Below are positions 36,292-45,072 of a stretch of DNA of 64,000 nt, in pieces. Made by a program: the position numbers and the translations under genes. The notes under the pieces are model-generated. The model made no database searches. It saw only the letters and a program-made list of their open reading frames with translations, and was not told where the DNA came from. Positions within the stretch are counted from its first letter, which is position 1; each line of letters starts with the position of its first letter. Source of the stretch: DATBSL01 sp963729875 (lineage in GTDB: Bacteria > Acidobacteriota > Vicinamibacteria > Fen-336); NCBI GenBank assembly GCA_963729875.1, contig CAVSPR010000006.1, forward strand, positions 372,001 to 436,000. Reading direction: 5' to 3'.

Positions 36292-38450
36292 GGACGCGCT
36301 CCCTCTGCCGGCGGCGCGGGTGCGATGCGGTCGAGCCCGTAGAGCCGCCGGTACTGCTCGCGGTTGGCGAGGACGATCATCACGTAGGTCCGCGTCTCGG
36401 AGAAGGGAATGCCCTCGATGAACTCCTCGGGCGGCAGCTCGCCCCGCACCGCCGTCCAGGCGTCCACGCGGTGGGGGCCGGCGTTGTAGGCGGCGAGCAC
36501 CTTCTCGACCGCTCCCGAGAAGCGCTCGCTCATCTGCCGCAGGTAGTGGGTGCCGAAGTCTATGCTCGTCTCGGGGTCGTGGAGGGCCGTGCGGCGGTAG
36601 CGCTGCCCCTTGGCACGGGCGATCCTCCTGCCGGTGGCGGGCATCACCTGCATGAGCCCGCGGGCCCCCGCCCGGCTGAGGGCGTTCGCGTCGAAGCTCG
36701 ACTCCTGGAGGATGAGCGCGGCCACGAGGGCGGGATCGAGGCCCTCCTCCTGCGCCGCCTGCCGCAGCTCGGAGTCGTAGCGCAGGGGGAAGAGGATGCT
36801 CCAGACCTCGGTGGGGAGGTGGTCGCCGGCCTCGCCGACCCACTCGGGGTAGGCGCGCTTCATGGCCGTGATGGCGGGTCGGAAGCGCCCCTCGCGCCAG
36901 TCGATCCAGGCGAGTGTCGCCTGCACGCGGGGCGAGTCGGGCAGGAGGCGGAGCTCGTCGGCCGCCTCGGCCGTCCGGTCGATGATCAGCAGCTGCCGCA
37001 GGCGGGTCGCGCGCGGCTCGGGAAGGGGGGCCTCCGGCGGGGGCGTCATGGCCGCGAGCTGCGGCGGGGAGGCCGGTCGCCCGCCGAGACGGCCGAGCGC
37101 CTCCTGGGCGCGGACGCCGTGGTACGCGTGCTTGTAGCGCTGGATCGTCTCCGCGAGAAGGGCCCGGGCGCGGTCCGTCTGGCCGAGGCCCGCCCGCGCG
37201 CGCCCGGCCCAGTACAGGAAGCCGGCGGTCGAGCCGCTGGGCGGGCGCAGGCGGGCCGTCGTCTCGAACAGCCGCGCCGCCTCCTCGTAGCGGCGCGCGC
37301 GGTAGTCGCCCCAGCCGGCGCGCCACGCCGCCCTCTCGACGTAGCGGCCCTGGGGGTAGTCGGCGAGCAGGCGCCGCCACCAGGGCAGAGCCGCTTCGTC
37401 GAGGGCGTCCTTCTGGTAGTGGTTGGCGAGGGAGAGCAGCGCTTCCTCGGCCCAGGGCGTGCCCGGGAAGCGGTCGATCACGGCCACGTAGGGTTCGGCC
37501 GTGCGCGTCCGCTGGGCGCGGTCCCGGGCGAGGAGGAATGCGGCTTCGGCGCCATGCGGGGACTCCGGCCCGACCTTCTGCAGGATGGCGCGCGCCTCGG
37601 TGACGGCTCGGCGCGAAAGCAGCGCACGGCCCAGCCGGACCCGCGCGAGGTCCGCCTCGGTGGGCGGCAGGCTCGCGAGGGAGACGGAGCGCAGGGCGGC
37701 GATCGCCGCGCTCGTGCGACCGGCGGCGAGGAGCGCGCTGCCCCGCTCGAGCTGGGTCCGCGCCCGCTCCGCCGCGGTGCGGGCGGGCAGCAGGCCGGCG
37801 AGGGGCACGAGGCGGGACCGCGCTTCGCTGGCCTCCGTCGACCCCGGGTGCTCCCGGTCGAGCCGGTCCAAGGCGAGCGCGGCGGCGGCGCGATCGCCGA
37901 GGGCGAGGTGCGCCCTCCCGAGCGCGAGGAGGGCAGCCGGGGCGGCGCGAGGGCAGGAGGCCACGATCTGCTCGAGCGCGGGCGGGGCCGCCTCGGGACG
38001 GCCGGCTCGACCGAGCAGCTCCGCGGCTCGGGGCAGTGCCGTGCAGGCCACGGTCGTCGAGGGCTCGGTGCCGGCGGCGAGGAAGGACCGGGCCGCGGCA
38101 TCGGCCTGGCCGAGGGCTTCCTGCGCGCGGCCGATGGCGAGCAGGGCGTGGTCCTGGAGCGAGGACTGCTGGACGTCGGCGTGAGTGAGGTGGGCGAGCG
38201 CCTCGGAGGGTCGACCCGCTTCGAGGAGGCGCAGGCCCGCGAGAAGGCGGGCGAGGCCGGAGGCCGCCGTGCCGGGGAACTGCTGGGACACGGCGAGCAG
38301 GGCCGCCGGCGAGGCCGCACCCTCGCGCTCGGCCGCGTCGTGCAGCGCGGCCTCGGCGCTGTCGCGCGGCTCCGCTTCGAGCCGCCACGCGGAGGGGCCC
38401 GCGGCGCCGGGGGCGGCGAGAAGGAGGAGAAGGCCGACGCTGGCGATCAA
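36288..38450 (-). CDS. slt: Soluble lytic murein transglycosylase (Slt70-like)
   Basis: 720 residues. Signal peptide to about residue 18. A long all-helical, TPR-like superhelix (about 25-560) has the Slt70 doughnut character. The C-terminal catalytic domain carries the active-site Glu in ALILQESSFD, GARGLMQVMPATG, and AAYNAGPHRVDAW, then FSETRTYV. It cleaves peptidoglycan with 1,6-anhydro product formation in the periplasm. The stop overlaps the rph start. The preceding GAF gene ends 13 bases downstream... of the slt start on the same strand, so the order of transcription is GAF, slt, rph. Confidence 0.92.
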   Translation of the reverse strand: MIASVGLLLLLAAPGAAGPSAWRLEAEPRDSAEAALHDAAEREGAASPAALLAVSQQFPGTAASGLARLLAGLRLLEAGRPSEALAHLTHADVQQSSLQDHALLAIGRAQEALGQADAAARSFLAAGTEPSTTVACTALPRAAELLGRAGRPEAAPPALEQIVASCPRAAPAALLALGRAHLALGDRAAAALALDRLDREHPGSTEASEARSRLVPLAGLLPARTAAERARTQLERGSALLAAGRTSAAIAALRSVSLASLPPTEADLARVRLGRALLSRRAVTEARAILQKVGPESPHGAEAAFLLARDRAQRTRTAEPYVAVIDRFPGTPWAEEALLSLANHYQKDALDEAALPWWRRLLADYPQGRYVERAAWRAGWGDYRARRYEEAARLFETTARLRPPSGSTAGFLYWAGRARAGLGQTDRARALLAETIQRYKHAYHGVRAQEALGRLGGRPASPPQLAAMTPPPEAPLPEPRATRLRQLLIIDRTAEAADELRLLPDSPRVQATLAWIDWREGRFRPAITAMKRAYPEWVGEAGDHLPTEVWSILFPLRYDSELRQAAQEEGLDPALVAALILQESSFDANALSRAGARGLMQVMPATGRRIARAKGQRYRRTALHDPETSIDFGTHYLRQMSERFSGAVEKVLAAYNAGPHRVDAWTAVRGELPPEEFIEGIPFSETRTYVMIVLANREQYRRLYGLDRIAPAPPAEGARP

Positions 38451-38463
38451 GCGGTGCGTGCGC

Positions 38464-39708
38464 CTACATGGGGCCGAGGGCGCTGGGGTCGCCGCCGGCG
38501 AGAATGCGCACGAGCTCGTCCTGGAAGTAGTCGCTCACGTCGCGCACGGGCGCGGACACGCGGTCGTGGTACATCTGCCGGCCGCGCTCGATGTCATCCT
38601 TGAGGCGTTCGTAGATGTCCTTCGTCTTGCGCCCCTCCGTCACCTTGGCCTCGTTGTAGAGCTTGATCTCGCTCACCACGAGCCGGGCGAACCGCTTCGC
38701 GTCGTCGTGGGCCTTCTGGTCCTCGGGGGCCACGACGCGCGCCGGCGCCGCCGGAGGCGTCGAGGGCGGCGCCGGTGGAGGTGCCGGTGGAGGAATCGGA
38801 ACCAGCGCCGGAACCGGGGCGGGCGGGGGAGTCGGGTGCGGAACCTGCACCCGGGCGGGGGGCGCCGTCGCGGGCCTGAAGATCGAGCTCGGCGCCGGCT
38901 GCGGACGGATCGTGCCCGTGCCCATCGGGAGCGCCGTCTCCGCGGCGGTCGTGGTGGCGCCCGGCGGCCGGAAGCCGGGGCTCGTCCCCCCGGTCGCGGG
39001 GCGCGAGGCCGAGCTCAGCACGTCGATCACCTTCCCGGCGAAGGCGACGAGGATCTCGACGAGGTCCACGGTGGCGGTCGGCACCTCGTCCTGCGAGGTG
39101 TCGCAGTAGAGGACGGCCGCCACCTTGTCCCGCAGGATCAGCGGGACCGCGAGGACCCCCTGGGGGTCGCCGCCCAGGCGCGCGAACGCCTGGACCGTCG
39201 CGGGCGAGTGGCTGGAGTGGCCGCGGGTGGAGTGACGCGAGGCGTGCACGAGGCGGAAGACGGTGTCCGCGGTGAGCGGGACGGTGACGGCCTTGATGGC
39301 GTCGTTGTGGGTGAAGCCACGCGCATACCAGCCGACCGCCGCGTTGCTCTTCACGATGAACATCGCGGCACGCTCGACGTGCCTGGTGACCTCGGCCACG
39401 AGGTGCGTCAGCACCTCCGAGAGGTTCGCGCCCTTCTCGATGGCCAAGATCGAGGCCTTGAGGACCGAGTAGTCGGCGGTCGGGGCGGGCGCCGGCTGCG
39501 CCGCCAGCACTTCGGCCATCGCGGCCCCGATGGACTGCTCGTCGACCTTCTCGTCGTAGCGGGCCACCGTCTCGCCCAGCTCGTCGAGCGCGCGCACGAG
39601 AGAAGCCTGGTGACCCTGGATCGCGCGCTGGATCTCGACGACCCAGTTCGCCATCTGCTGGCTGATGAGGGCGGAGGTGCGTGCCTTCAGGTCGTCTTCG
39701 AGGCCCAT
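38464..39708 (-). CDS. GAF-domain protein with proline-rich linker
   Basis: 414 residues. An N-terminal coiled region (about 1-70) leads into a GAF-like domain (about 75-235) with VERAAMFIVKSNAAVGWYARGF and VLAVPLILRDKVAAVLYCDTS. A Pro/Ala-rich linker (about 250-330) follows, with runs of PPPAP. A helical C-terminal module ends KRFARLVVSEIKLYNEAK and DVSDYFQDELVRILAGGD. The C-terminal module resembles the conserved tail of similar GAF proteins in deltaproteobacteria and acidobacteria. The ligand is unknown. ATG 39708 has GAGGGG upstream. It is the first gene before slt and rph. Confidence 0.75.
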   Translation of the reverse strand: MGLEDDLKARTSALISQQMANWVVEIQRAIQGHQASLVRALDELGETVARYDEKVDEQSIGAAMAEVLAAQPAPAPTADYSVLKASILAIEKGANLSEVLTHLVAEVTRHVERAAMFIVKSNAAVGWYARGFTHNDAIKAVTVPLTADTVFRLVHASRHSTRGHSSHSPATVQAFARLGGDPQGVLAVPLILRDKVAAVLYCDTSQDEVPTATVDLVEILVAFAGKVIDVLSSASRPATGGTSPGFRPPGATTTAAETALPMGTGTIRPQPAPSSIFRPATAPPARVQVPHPTPPPAPVPALVPIPPPAPPPAPPSTPPAAPARVVAPEDQKAHDDAKRFARLVVSEIKLYNEAKVTEGRKTKDIYERLKDDIERGRQMYHDRVSAPVRDVSDYFQDELVRILAGGDPSALGPM

Positions 39709-39864
39709 GTTCCCCTCGTCGGACGCGCCGAAAATGAAGCAGCATCCGAACTTACGTGCGTGGGCATTATCCGGCACGCGAAACGGGGTGTCAACGAAAA
39801 GGCCCGTTCCCGCCGGGCGCGCCCCCCTACCGCCGAAGAGGCCCGGTCGGTTATCGTCGGGACC

Positions 39865-40617
39865 GTGCGACCCAAGGACCCGCGCGCGACACGCCGCCTG
39901 CTCCCGCGGATCTACCGGCGCCTGCGGGGGAAGTTCGGCCACGCCGGCTGGTGGCCCGGGGATTCACCGTTCGAGGTGTGCGTCGGGGCGATCCTGGTCC
40001 AGAACACGGCGTGGGTGAACGTGGAACGCACGCTCGAGCTCCTCCGCGCGCGCAGGCTTCTCTCGTACGACGCCCTGCACCACCTCCCCGTGTCGCGGCT
40101 CGAGCCGCTCGTCCGCTCGTCCGGGGCGTTCCGCGTGAAGGCGCGCCGGCTGCGGGCGTTCCTGGACTTCCTCGGTTCGGAGTGGGGAGGCCGGGTCGAA
40201 GCCATGCGGGCGGAGGAGCCCCTGCGGCTGCGCGAGAAGCTCCTGCGCGTGCACGGCGTCGGGCGCGAGACGGCCGACTCGATCGCTCTCTACGCCGCCG
40301 GCCACCCGGTCTTCGTCGTCGACGCGTACACCCGGCGCGTCTTCTCCCGGCTTGGCCTCCTGAACGGCCGGGAGCCCTACGACGAGGTGCGGCGCTTCCT
40401 CGAGCAGAGCCTGCCGCGGGACGCCGACCTCTACGGGGACTTCCACGCCCAGATCGTCCGTCTCGCGCAGGACGTCTGCCGTTCCCGCCCCCGGTGCCCA
40501 GAGTGTCCCCTCGAGGGCGCCTGTCCGCATCCCGAGGCGCATCCCGAGGGCGCCGGTCCCCGCCGTCGCCCGAGGGAATCTAGTTCGTTTCGGAAAGCCC
40601 CGAAGAAAGCCCGATGA
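39865..40617 (+). CDS. Endonuclease III-family HhH DNA glycosylase, MagIII-like
   Basis: 250 residues, GTG start. The helix-hairpin-helix is LRVHGVGRETADSIALYA and the catalytic Asp is in FVVDAYTRRVFSRLG. The position of the lyase Lys in true Nth (GVGRKTA) is Glu here, so it is probably a monofunctional glycosylase like the 3-methyladenine enzyme MagIII. A four-Cys cluster motif follows (CRSRPRCPECPLEGAC), with one residue fewer in the first gap than in Nth. The C-terminal tail runs into a 12-base tandem repeat. A strong start signal is lacking. Confidence 0.82.
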   Translation: MRPKDPRATRRLLPRIYRRLRGKFGHAGWWPGDSPFEVCVGAILVQNTAWVNVERTLELLRARRLLSYDALHHLPVSRLEPLVRSSGAFRVKARRLRAFLDFLGSEWGGRVEAMRAEEPLRLREKLLRVHGVGRETADSIALYAAGHPVFVVDAYTRRVFSRLGLLNGREPYDEVRRFLEQSLPRDADLYGDFHAQIVRLAQDVCRSRPRCPECPLEGACPHPEAHPEGAGPRRRPRESSSFRKAPKKAR

Positions 40618-40686
40618 AAGCCCGATGAAAGCCCTGGTGAGAGCCTTGCTGAGAGCCTTGCTGAACGCTCCGACGAAAGCCCTGCT
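40593..40686 (+). repeat. Minisatellite of 11-12-base units spanning a stop and a signal peptide
   Basis: About eight imperfect copies of GAAAGCCCTGCT-like units (GAAAGCCCGAT twice, GAGAGCCTTGCT twice, others with 1-3 changes). They run from the last eight codons of the glycosylase gene through the start of the next gene. The downstream signal peptide therefore reads as repeated Lys/Arg-Ala-Leu-Leu. Confidence 0.75.
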
Positions 40687-41545
40687 CGTTCTTCTCTCCC
40701 TGGCCGCCCCCGCCGCGCCCCAGGACTTCTGGGCGCACTGGGGCGACGGCAAGGCCGAGCTCAACGGCTACCTCCTGAAGCAGCCAAGGTACGGCACGGT
40801 GCGCACGGGCTCGGCCATCCTCGTCTTCGTGACCGAGGACTTCTCGGGCTCGCTGCGCGTCAAGGCGGACCCGGAGAAGCACCCGGCCGCGGACGTCTAC
40901 CCGGTGCTCAAGCTGAACGCGGTGCGGGAATTCCGGACCGGCATCTACGACTACCACGTGATGACCTCGACCTTCCTGCGCGTGGCCCGGGGGTGGCCCC
41001 TGGCCAAGGTCAGCTTCTCGAGCCAGGAGTGGTGCGGGCACGTGTGGCACCAGATCGTGCCGCGTGGGGGCAAGCTCGACGGCCTGTTCCACAGCTACTT
41101 CGACGGGGAAGCGGACGGTGTCGACGACCTCCCGATGGTGGACGGAGGCGTTCTGGAGGACGCGCTGCCGGTCCTGCTGCGCCCCTGGAACGGGGAGTAC
41201 CTGAAGCCGGGAGAGAGCCGCACGGTGTCCATGCTGCCTTCCCTCCTCTGGACGAGGCTCAACCACACGCCGCTCGCCTGGACGAAGGCCGTCATCTCGC
41301 GGGCGCCGGCGACCGGCACGGTGTCGGTTCCCGCCGGCCGGTTCGAAGTGACCGTCTACACCGTGGAGATCGGAGCCGGGCGTCGTCTCGGCTTCGAGAT
41401 CGAGTCCGCTCCTCCGTACCGCCTGGTCCGCCAGGCCGGTCCCGACGGGGAGGAGCTGTCGCTCGAGGGCTCGACGCGCCTCGCGTACTGGCGGCTCAAC
41501 GCTCCCGGGGGCGAGGCGCACCGCAAGGACCTCGGCCTGAAGTAG
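40625..41545 (+). CDS. Secreted protein of unknown function
   Basis: 306 residues. A signal peptide (about 1-32, ending SLAAPAAPQ) is encoded partly by the tandem repeat. The mature part begins DFWAHWGDGKAELNGYLL and contains EWCGHVWHQIVPRGGKLDG, SYFDGEADGVDDLP and DALPVLLRPWNGEYLKPG. Its strand-rich pattern with a C-terminal VYTVEIGAGRRLGFEIES half recalls DUF3108-like periplasmic proteins, but I cannot name the family. The ATG is 8 bases after the glycosylase stop with no Shine-Dalgarno, so translation may be coupled. tmRNA follows. Confidence 0.75.
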   Translation: MKALVRALLRALLNAPTKALLVLLSLAAPAAPQDFWAHWGDGKAELNGYLLKQPRYGTVRTGSAILVFVTEDFSGSLRVKADPEKHPAADVYPVLKLNAVREFRTGIYDYHVMTSTFLRVARGWPLAKVSFSSQEWCGHVWHQIVPRGGKLDGLFHSYFDGEADGVDDLPMVDGGVLEDALPVLLRPWNGEYLKPGESRTVSMLPSLLWTRLNHTPLAWTKAVISRAPATGTVSVPAGRFEVTVYTVEIGAGRRLGFEIESAPPYRLVRQAGPDGEELSLEGSTRLAYWRLNAPGGEAHRKDLGLK

Positions 41546-41579
41546 CCGCGCCCCCCGTGCTATCCTGATCGTGAGGGAG

Positions 41580-41940
41580 GGGGGCGACACGGTTTCGACG
41601 GGAACGTGACCCCGAGAGACGCAGGTCGAGCGTGCCTACCGGCTCGATAATTCGGTGGGAAAACCACAGCTGCCAACGACAACTTGGCGCTGGCTGCCTA
41701 ACTAAACCCTAGGCAACCCGCTCTGCCGGCTACCCGCCCACGGCGGTCGGACAGAGCGTCACAAATGTGGGCTGGCCGGAAGCTCTCGGTCCGGGGGCGA
41801 CTGGCGAGATCAATCGGACTAGCCTCGGTCGGTTGCGTCCGGCCTCCACGGTCGGGGCGAAACACCAGGTCGGACTAAACCTGTAGGGTCTCTCGCAGGC
41901 TCGTTTTCGGACGCGGGTTCGACTCCCGCCGCCTCCACCA
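41580..41940 (+). ncRNA. ssrA: tmRNA (ssrA)
   Basis: 361-base one-piece tmRNA. The 5' GGGGGCG pairs with 3' CGCCTCC to rebuild the acceptor arm, followed by encoded ACCA; the T-arm is GGTTCGACTCC. The resume codon GCC at 41672 opens the tag ANDNLALAA with TAA at 41699-41701, ending in the LAA proteolysis signal. It rescues stalled ribosomes and tags the chain for ClpXP, which is encoded at 3-5 kb. TATCCT at 41561-41566 could be a -10 box. Confidence 0.97.
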
Positions 41941-42049
41941 CCTCGTCGCTGTCGTCGCTCCGCTCCTCGTGTCGTCGAAAGCCAGGCACACGGCTTGATT
42001 CGCCGGGCATTCTGGGGTGAGATCGGAAAAACCCCATAGAGGAGCGTCC

Positions 42050-43054
42050 ATGGACCCGCTGCCTGAGGTGTCGGAGCGCGGCCGCGTCGAACCCGTCCGG
42101 CGGACCCGGAGGCGGGACGAGGCTCTCGCGGCGATGGTGCGGGAGGTGCGCGAGGGCCTCGCTCGGCGGCCCCTGCGCGAGCTGCCCTGCAAGTACTTCT
42201 ACGACGACCACGGCAGTGCGCTCTTCGAGGAGATCACGCGGCTTCCGGAGTACTACCAGACGCGCACGGAAACGGCGATTCTCGAGGCCCACGCGGCGTC
42301 GATCGTGAGGGACCTCGCCCCGCGCGAGCTCGCCGAGCTCGGTTCCGGGGCCGGGCGGAAGATCCGCATCTTCCTCGACGCGATGCGGTCCGGTGGCTAC
42401 CTCGAGAGCGTCGTCCTCCTCGAGATCAGCGAGGCCTACCTGAGGGCGTCGGTGGCGCAGATCCAGGCCGCCTACCCGGAGGCGGGGGTGCGGGGGATCG
42501 TGGGGGACTTCGTCCACGACCTCCGGGCGCTGGGCCCGGGAGGCGGGCGCCTCCTCCTCTTCCTCGCGGGGACGGTCGGGAACCTGCACCCCGACCAGCT
42601 GCCCGCCTTCTTTCGCGCCGCGGCGGGTACGCTCGCGCCGGGCGACGGGTTCCTCGTGGGTGTCGACCTCGTCAAGGATGCGGAGCGGCTCCACGCGGCG
42701 TACAACGACTCGGCCGGCGTCACCGCCGAGTTCAACCGGAACATCCTCCGCGTCCTCAACGCCCGGCTCGGCGCCGACTTCGAGCCTTCCGACTTCGAGC
42801 ACCGCGCCTTCTACGACGCGGAGCGGCAGTGGATCGAGATGCGGCTGCGCGCTCGCCGGGCCGTCAGGGCGCGCCTTCCGGCCCTGGGCACGGCCCTCGC
42901 CCTCGCAAAGGGGGAGGAGATCCGCACGGAGCTCTCGTGCAAGTACACGCGCGCCTCTCTGGAAGCGCGTCTCGCCGGCAGCGGACTCGCCCTCGAGCGG
43001 TGGGTCACGGATCCCGAGGGTCTCTTCGCCTCGGCGCTGCTGAGGCGGCGATGA
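42050..43054 (+). CDS. egtD: L-histidine N-alpha-methyltransferase EgtD
   Basis: 334 residues. Uses three SAM molecules to convert histidine to hercynine, the first step of ergothioneine synthesis. Landmarks: LPCKYFYDDHGSALFEEIT, LPEYYQTRTETAIL, the SAM site ELGSGAGRKIR, and LLLFLAGTVGNLHP, with DLVKDAERLHAAYNDSAG for the histidine-side loop. ATG 42050 has GAGGAG 6 bases upstream, preferred to an earlier in-frame start. The stop overlaps egtB as ATGA. The size and motifs fit EgtD rather than a general methyltransferase. Confidence 0.94.
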   Translation: MDPLPEVSERGRVEPVRRTRRRDEALAAMVREVREGLARRPLRELPCKYFYDDHGSALFEEITRLPEYYQTRTETAILEAHAASIVRDLAPRELAELGSGAGRKIRIFLDAMRSGGYLESVVLLEISEAYLRASVAQIQAAYPEAGVRGIVGDFVHDLRALGPGGGRLLLFLAGTVGNLHPDQLPAFFRAAAGTLAPGDGFLVGVDLVKDAERLHAAYNDSAGVTAEFNRNILRVLNARLGADFEPSDFEHRAFYDAERQWIEMRLRARRAVRARLPALGTALALAKGEEIRTELSCKYTRASLEARLAGSGLALERWVTDPEGLFASALLRRR

Positions 43055-44289
43055 CGCTCGAGGGCCTGCGGGCGGCCTGGCGGCGCTCCGACCGGCTGTT
43101 CGGACTGCTCGCCGCCGAGGCCTGGCTGGAGCAACCGATCGCGCTGCGCCAGCCCTTCCTCTTCTACCTGGGCCATCTCCCGGCCTTCGCGTGGAACCAC
43201 CTCGGGCGGAGCCTCCTGGGGAGGCCCGGGTTCCGCGCGGAGTTCGACGAGCTGTTCGCGCGGGGGATCGACCCGGTCGGGATCGACGCCTACGAGGCCC
43301 AGGCGGCATGGCCGGAGCGCGGCGCCGTTCTCGCGTACCGCGACCGGGTGCGCGAGGAGCTCGCCGGGGCGCTCTCCGACCCGGGGTTCCCGGCCGGGGG
43401 CTGCGAGGTGGTGGCCATGGTGGTCGAGCATGAGCTCATGCACCACGAGACGCTGCTCTACATGGCGCAGGAGCTCGACCACGGCCTGAAGCACCGCCCC
43501 CGCGACTGGCCTGCCCTTCCGCCACCGGGGCGGGCGCTCCCGGTTCGTCCCGTCGAGGTGCCGGCGGGGGAGGCCGTGCTCGGGGCCCGGAGGGGCTCGC
43601 TGGCCTTCGGCTGGGACAACGAGTTCCCGGAGACACGCGTGGACGTCCCCCGCTTCGCGATCGACGATCGGCCCGTGACGAACGAAGACCTCCTCGAGTT
43701 CGTGAGTGCCGGCGGGTACGCGGACCCGCGCCTCTGGCGGCCCGCCGACTGGGCGTGGCGGACGCGCCGGGGCCTCGACCGGCCCCACTCGTGGACGGGG
43801 GAGGCGGACGCCCGGCGCGTGCGGAGCCTCTTCGAGGACGTTCCGTTCGCCTGCGCCGCCCACTGGCCGGCGGCGGTGAGCCACGCCGAGGCCGCCGCCT
43901 ACGCCTGCTGGCGCGGGGCGAGGCTCCCGACGGAGGCCGAGTGGCACCGCGCGGCCGTCGGCGCGCCGCGGTGGGGGAACGTCCACTTCCGGCACGGTTC
44001 GCCGCTCCCCGCGGGCTCGCACCCCGGGGGGGCGAGCGACCGGGGTGTCCTCGAGCTCGTGGGCAACGGCTGGGAGTGGACGGGGACGCCGTTCGCGCCC
44101 TTCCCCGGCTTCGTCCCGATGCCCCGTTACCCGGGCTACTCGGCGGACTTCTTCGACGACGCCCACTTCGTGCTGCTCGGCGGGTCCTGGGCGACGGACG
44201 AGACGCTGCTGCGCCCCAGCTTCCGCAACTGGTTCCAGCCCCACTACCCGCACGTCTTCTCGAAGTTCCGTTGCGTGCGTGCGGGCTAA
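43051..44289 (+). CDS. egtB: Ergothioneine sulfoxide synthase EgtB
   Basis: 412 residues. Non-heme iron enzyme that joins hercynine to a thiol with O2. The N-terminal DinB-like domain holds the iron-ligand histidines: GHLPAFAWNH and EHELMHHETLLYMAQELDH, whose HxxxHxE pattern is characteristic. The C-terminal formylglycine-generating (FGE-sulfatase/SUMF) domain covers about 170-410: RLPTEAEWHRAA, GNGWEWTGTPF and LLGGSWATDETLLRPSFRNW. No egtA or egtC is nearby, so a cysteine-using enzyme, like that of Chloracidobacterium, is more likely than the gamma-glutamylcysteine type. Its stop overlaps the convergent gene's stop on the other strand. Confidence 0.93.
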   Translation: MTLEGLRAAWRRSDRLFGLLAAEAWLEQPIALRQPFLFYLGHLPAFAWNHLGRSLLGRPGFRAEFDELFARGIDPVGIDAYEAQAAWPERGAVLAYRDRVREELAGALSDPGFPAGGCEVVAMVVEHELMHHETLLYMAQELDHGLKHRPRDWPALPPPGRALPVRPVEVPAGEAVLGARRGSLAFGWDNEFPETRVDVPRFAIDDRPVTNEDLLEFVSAGGYADPRLWRPADWAWRTRRGLDRPHSWTGEADARRVRSLFEDVPFACAAHWPAAVSHAEAAAYACWRGARLPTEAEWHRAAVGAPRWGNVHFRHGSPLPAGSHPGGASDRGVLELVGNGWEWTGTPFAPFPGFVPMPRYPGYSADFFDDAHFVLLGGSWATDETLLRPSFRNWFQPHYPHVFSKFRCVRAG

Positions 44290-44942
44290 CGGGAGCGGAG
44301 CATCGCCGCCGTCCGCTCGAGGAACTCCCGTGCGAGGGCGGCCTGGGCCTCTCCCCGTCCGGCGGCCACGATCTCGGTGCCGGTGAGCAGGGCCCCAGTC
44401 CAGCCCTCGCGGTGCCACCGGCCGGAGGCCGGCAGCGCCGGCAGTCGGTCCGCCGGGGGCGGCGGCCAGGGGGTCACGTACAGGTAGGGCTCGGCGATCG
44501 TGTCGTCCCCGGGAGACAGCCCGATTCCGATGGACGCCGCGTCCTCACCGCCGGCTCCCGCGAGCGGCAGGACCGAGCCGAGGTCGAAGTGGTGAGGCCA
44601 CAGGCGCACGGGCGCGGCCCCGGGCCACCCTCCGGCGACCGAGCGGACGAGGACGTCGCCGTTGGCCAGCCACCGGACAAGCTCGGCCGCAGAGCCGTCG
44701 GACGGCGCCCCGAACGCGGCCCCGGACTCGACCGGGTGGGGCGGGAGGGCATAGGGGGACGCGAGGCTGATCCGGCCGTCGGGAGCGCCGAGACCGCGAG
44801 CGGCGGCGGCCAGCCACTCCAGGGCCGCCCCCCGGGTGAGGCCGGTCAGCGCGAGCCGGTCGACCTCCTCGCCGTCGGCGAGCACGGCCAGGGACAGGGG
44901 GTCGGGCCGCAGCGTCGCCCGCCACGGGCGGGGCCCGGGCAC
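44286..44942 (-). CDS. Unknown protein, about 218 residues
   Basis: The conserved-looking part reads WRATLRPDPLSLAVLADGE, VRLWPHHFDLGSVLPL, IGIGLSPGDDTIAEPYLYV and TPWPPPPADRLP, then a helical tail with AREFLERTAAMLR. HHFD and SPGDD could be a metal or substrate site, but I do not recognise the family with confidence. The start is uncertain: GTG 44942 is used; in-frame sequence upstream to about 45000 is Arg/Pro-rich. Both this gene and egtB end inside the same CTAA tetranucleotide. Divergent from the Rieske-flavodoxin gene. Confidence 0.6.
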   Translation of the reverse strand: MPGPRPWRATLRPDPLSLAVLADGEEVDRLALTGLTRGAALEWLAAAARGLGAPDGRISLASPYALPPHPVESGAAFGAPSDGSAAELVRWLANGDVLVRSVAGGWPGAAPVRLWPHHFDLGSVLPLAGAGGEDAASIGIGLSPGDDTIAEPYLYVTPWPPPPADRLPALPASGRWHREGWTGALLTGTEIVAAGRGEAQAALAREFLERTAAMLRSR

Positions 44943-45072
44943 CTCCTCGCCGGCGAGGTCGCGCGCGTCCGCTCGTGAGGGGCCTGGCGCCCCGTCAAGC
45001 CCCGGGACGGTTCTCCCTTGCGCCCGGGGGAGGCCGACGGGTAACGTCGGATCACCGCTCCAAGGAGGACTG

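Noticed and set aside
35491..38388. A 965-codon frame suggesting a giant RNase PH fusion
   Set aside because: The upstream 699 codons are the slt gene out of frame; RNase PH starts at GTG 36291, overlapping the slt stop.
40593..40686. CRISPR-like array
   Set aside because: The repeats are contiguous 11-12-base units with no spacers and no cas genes nearby.
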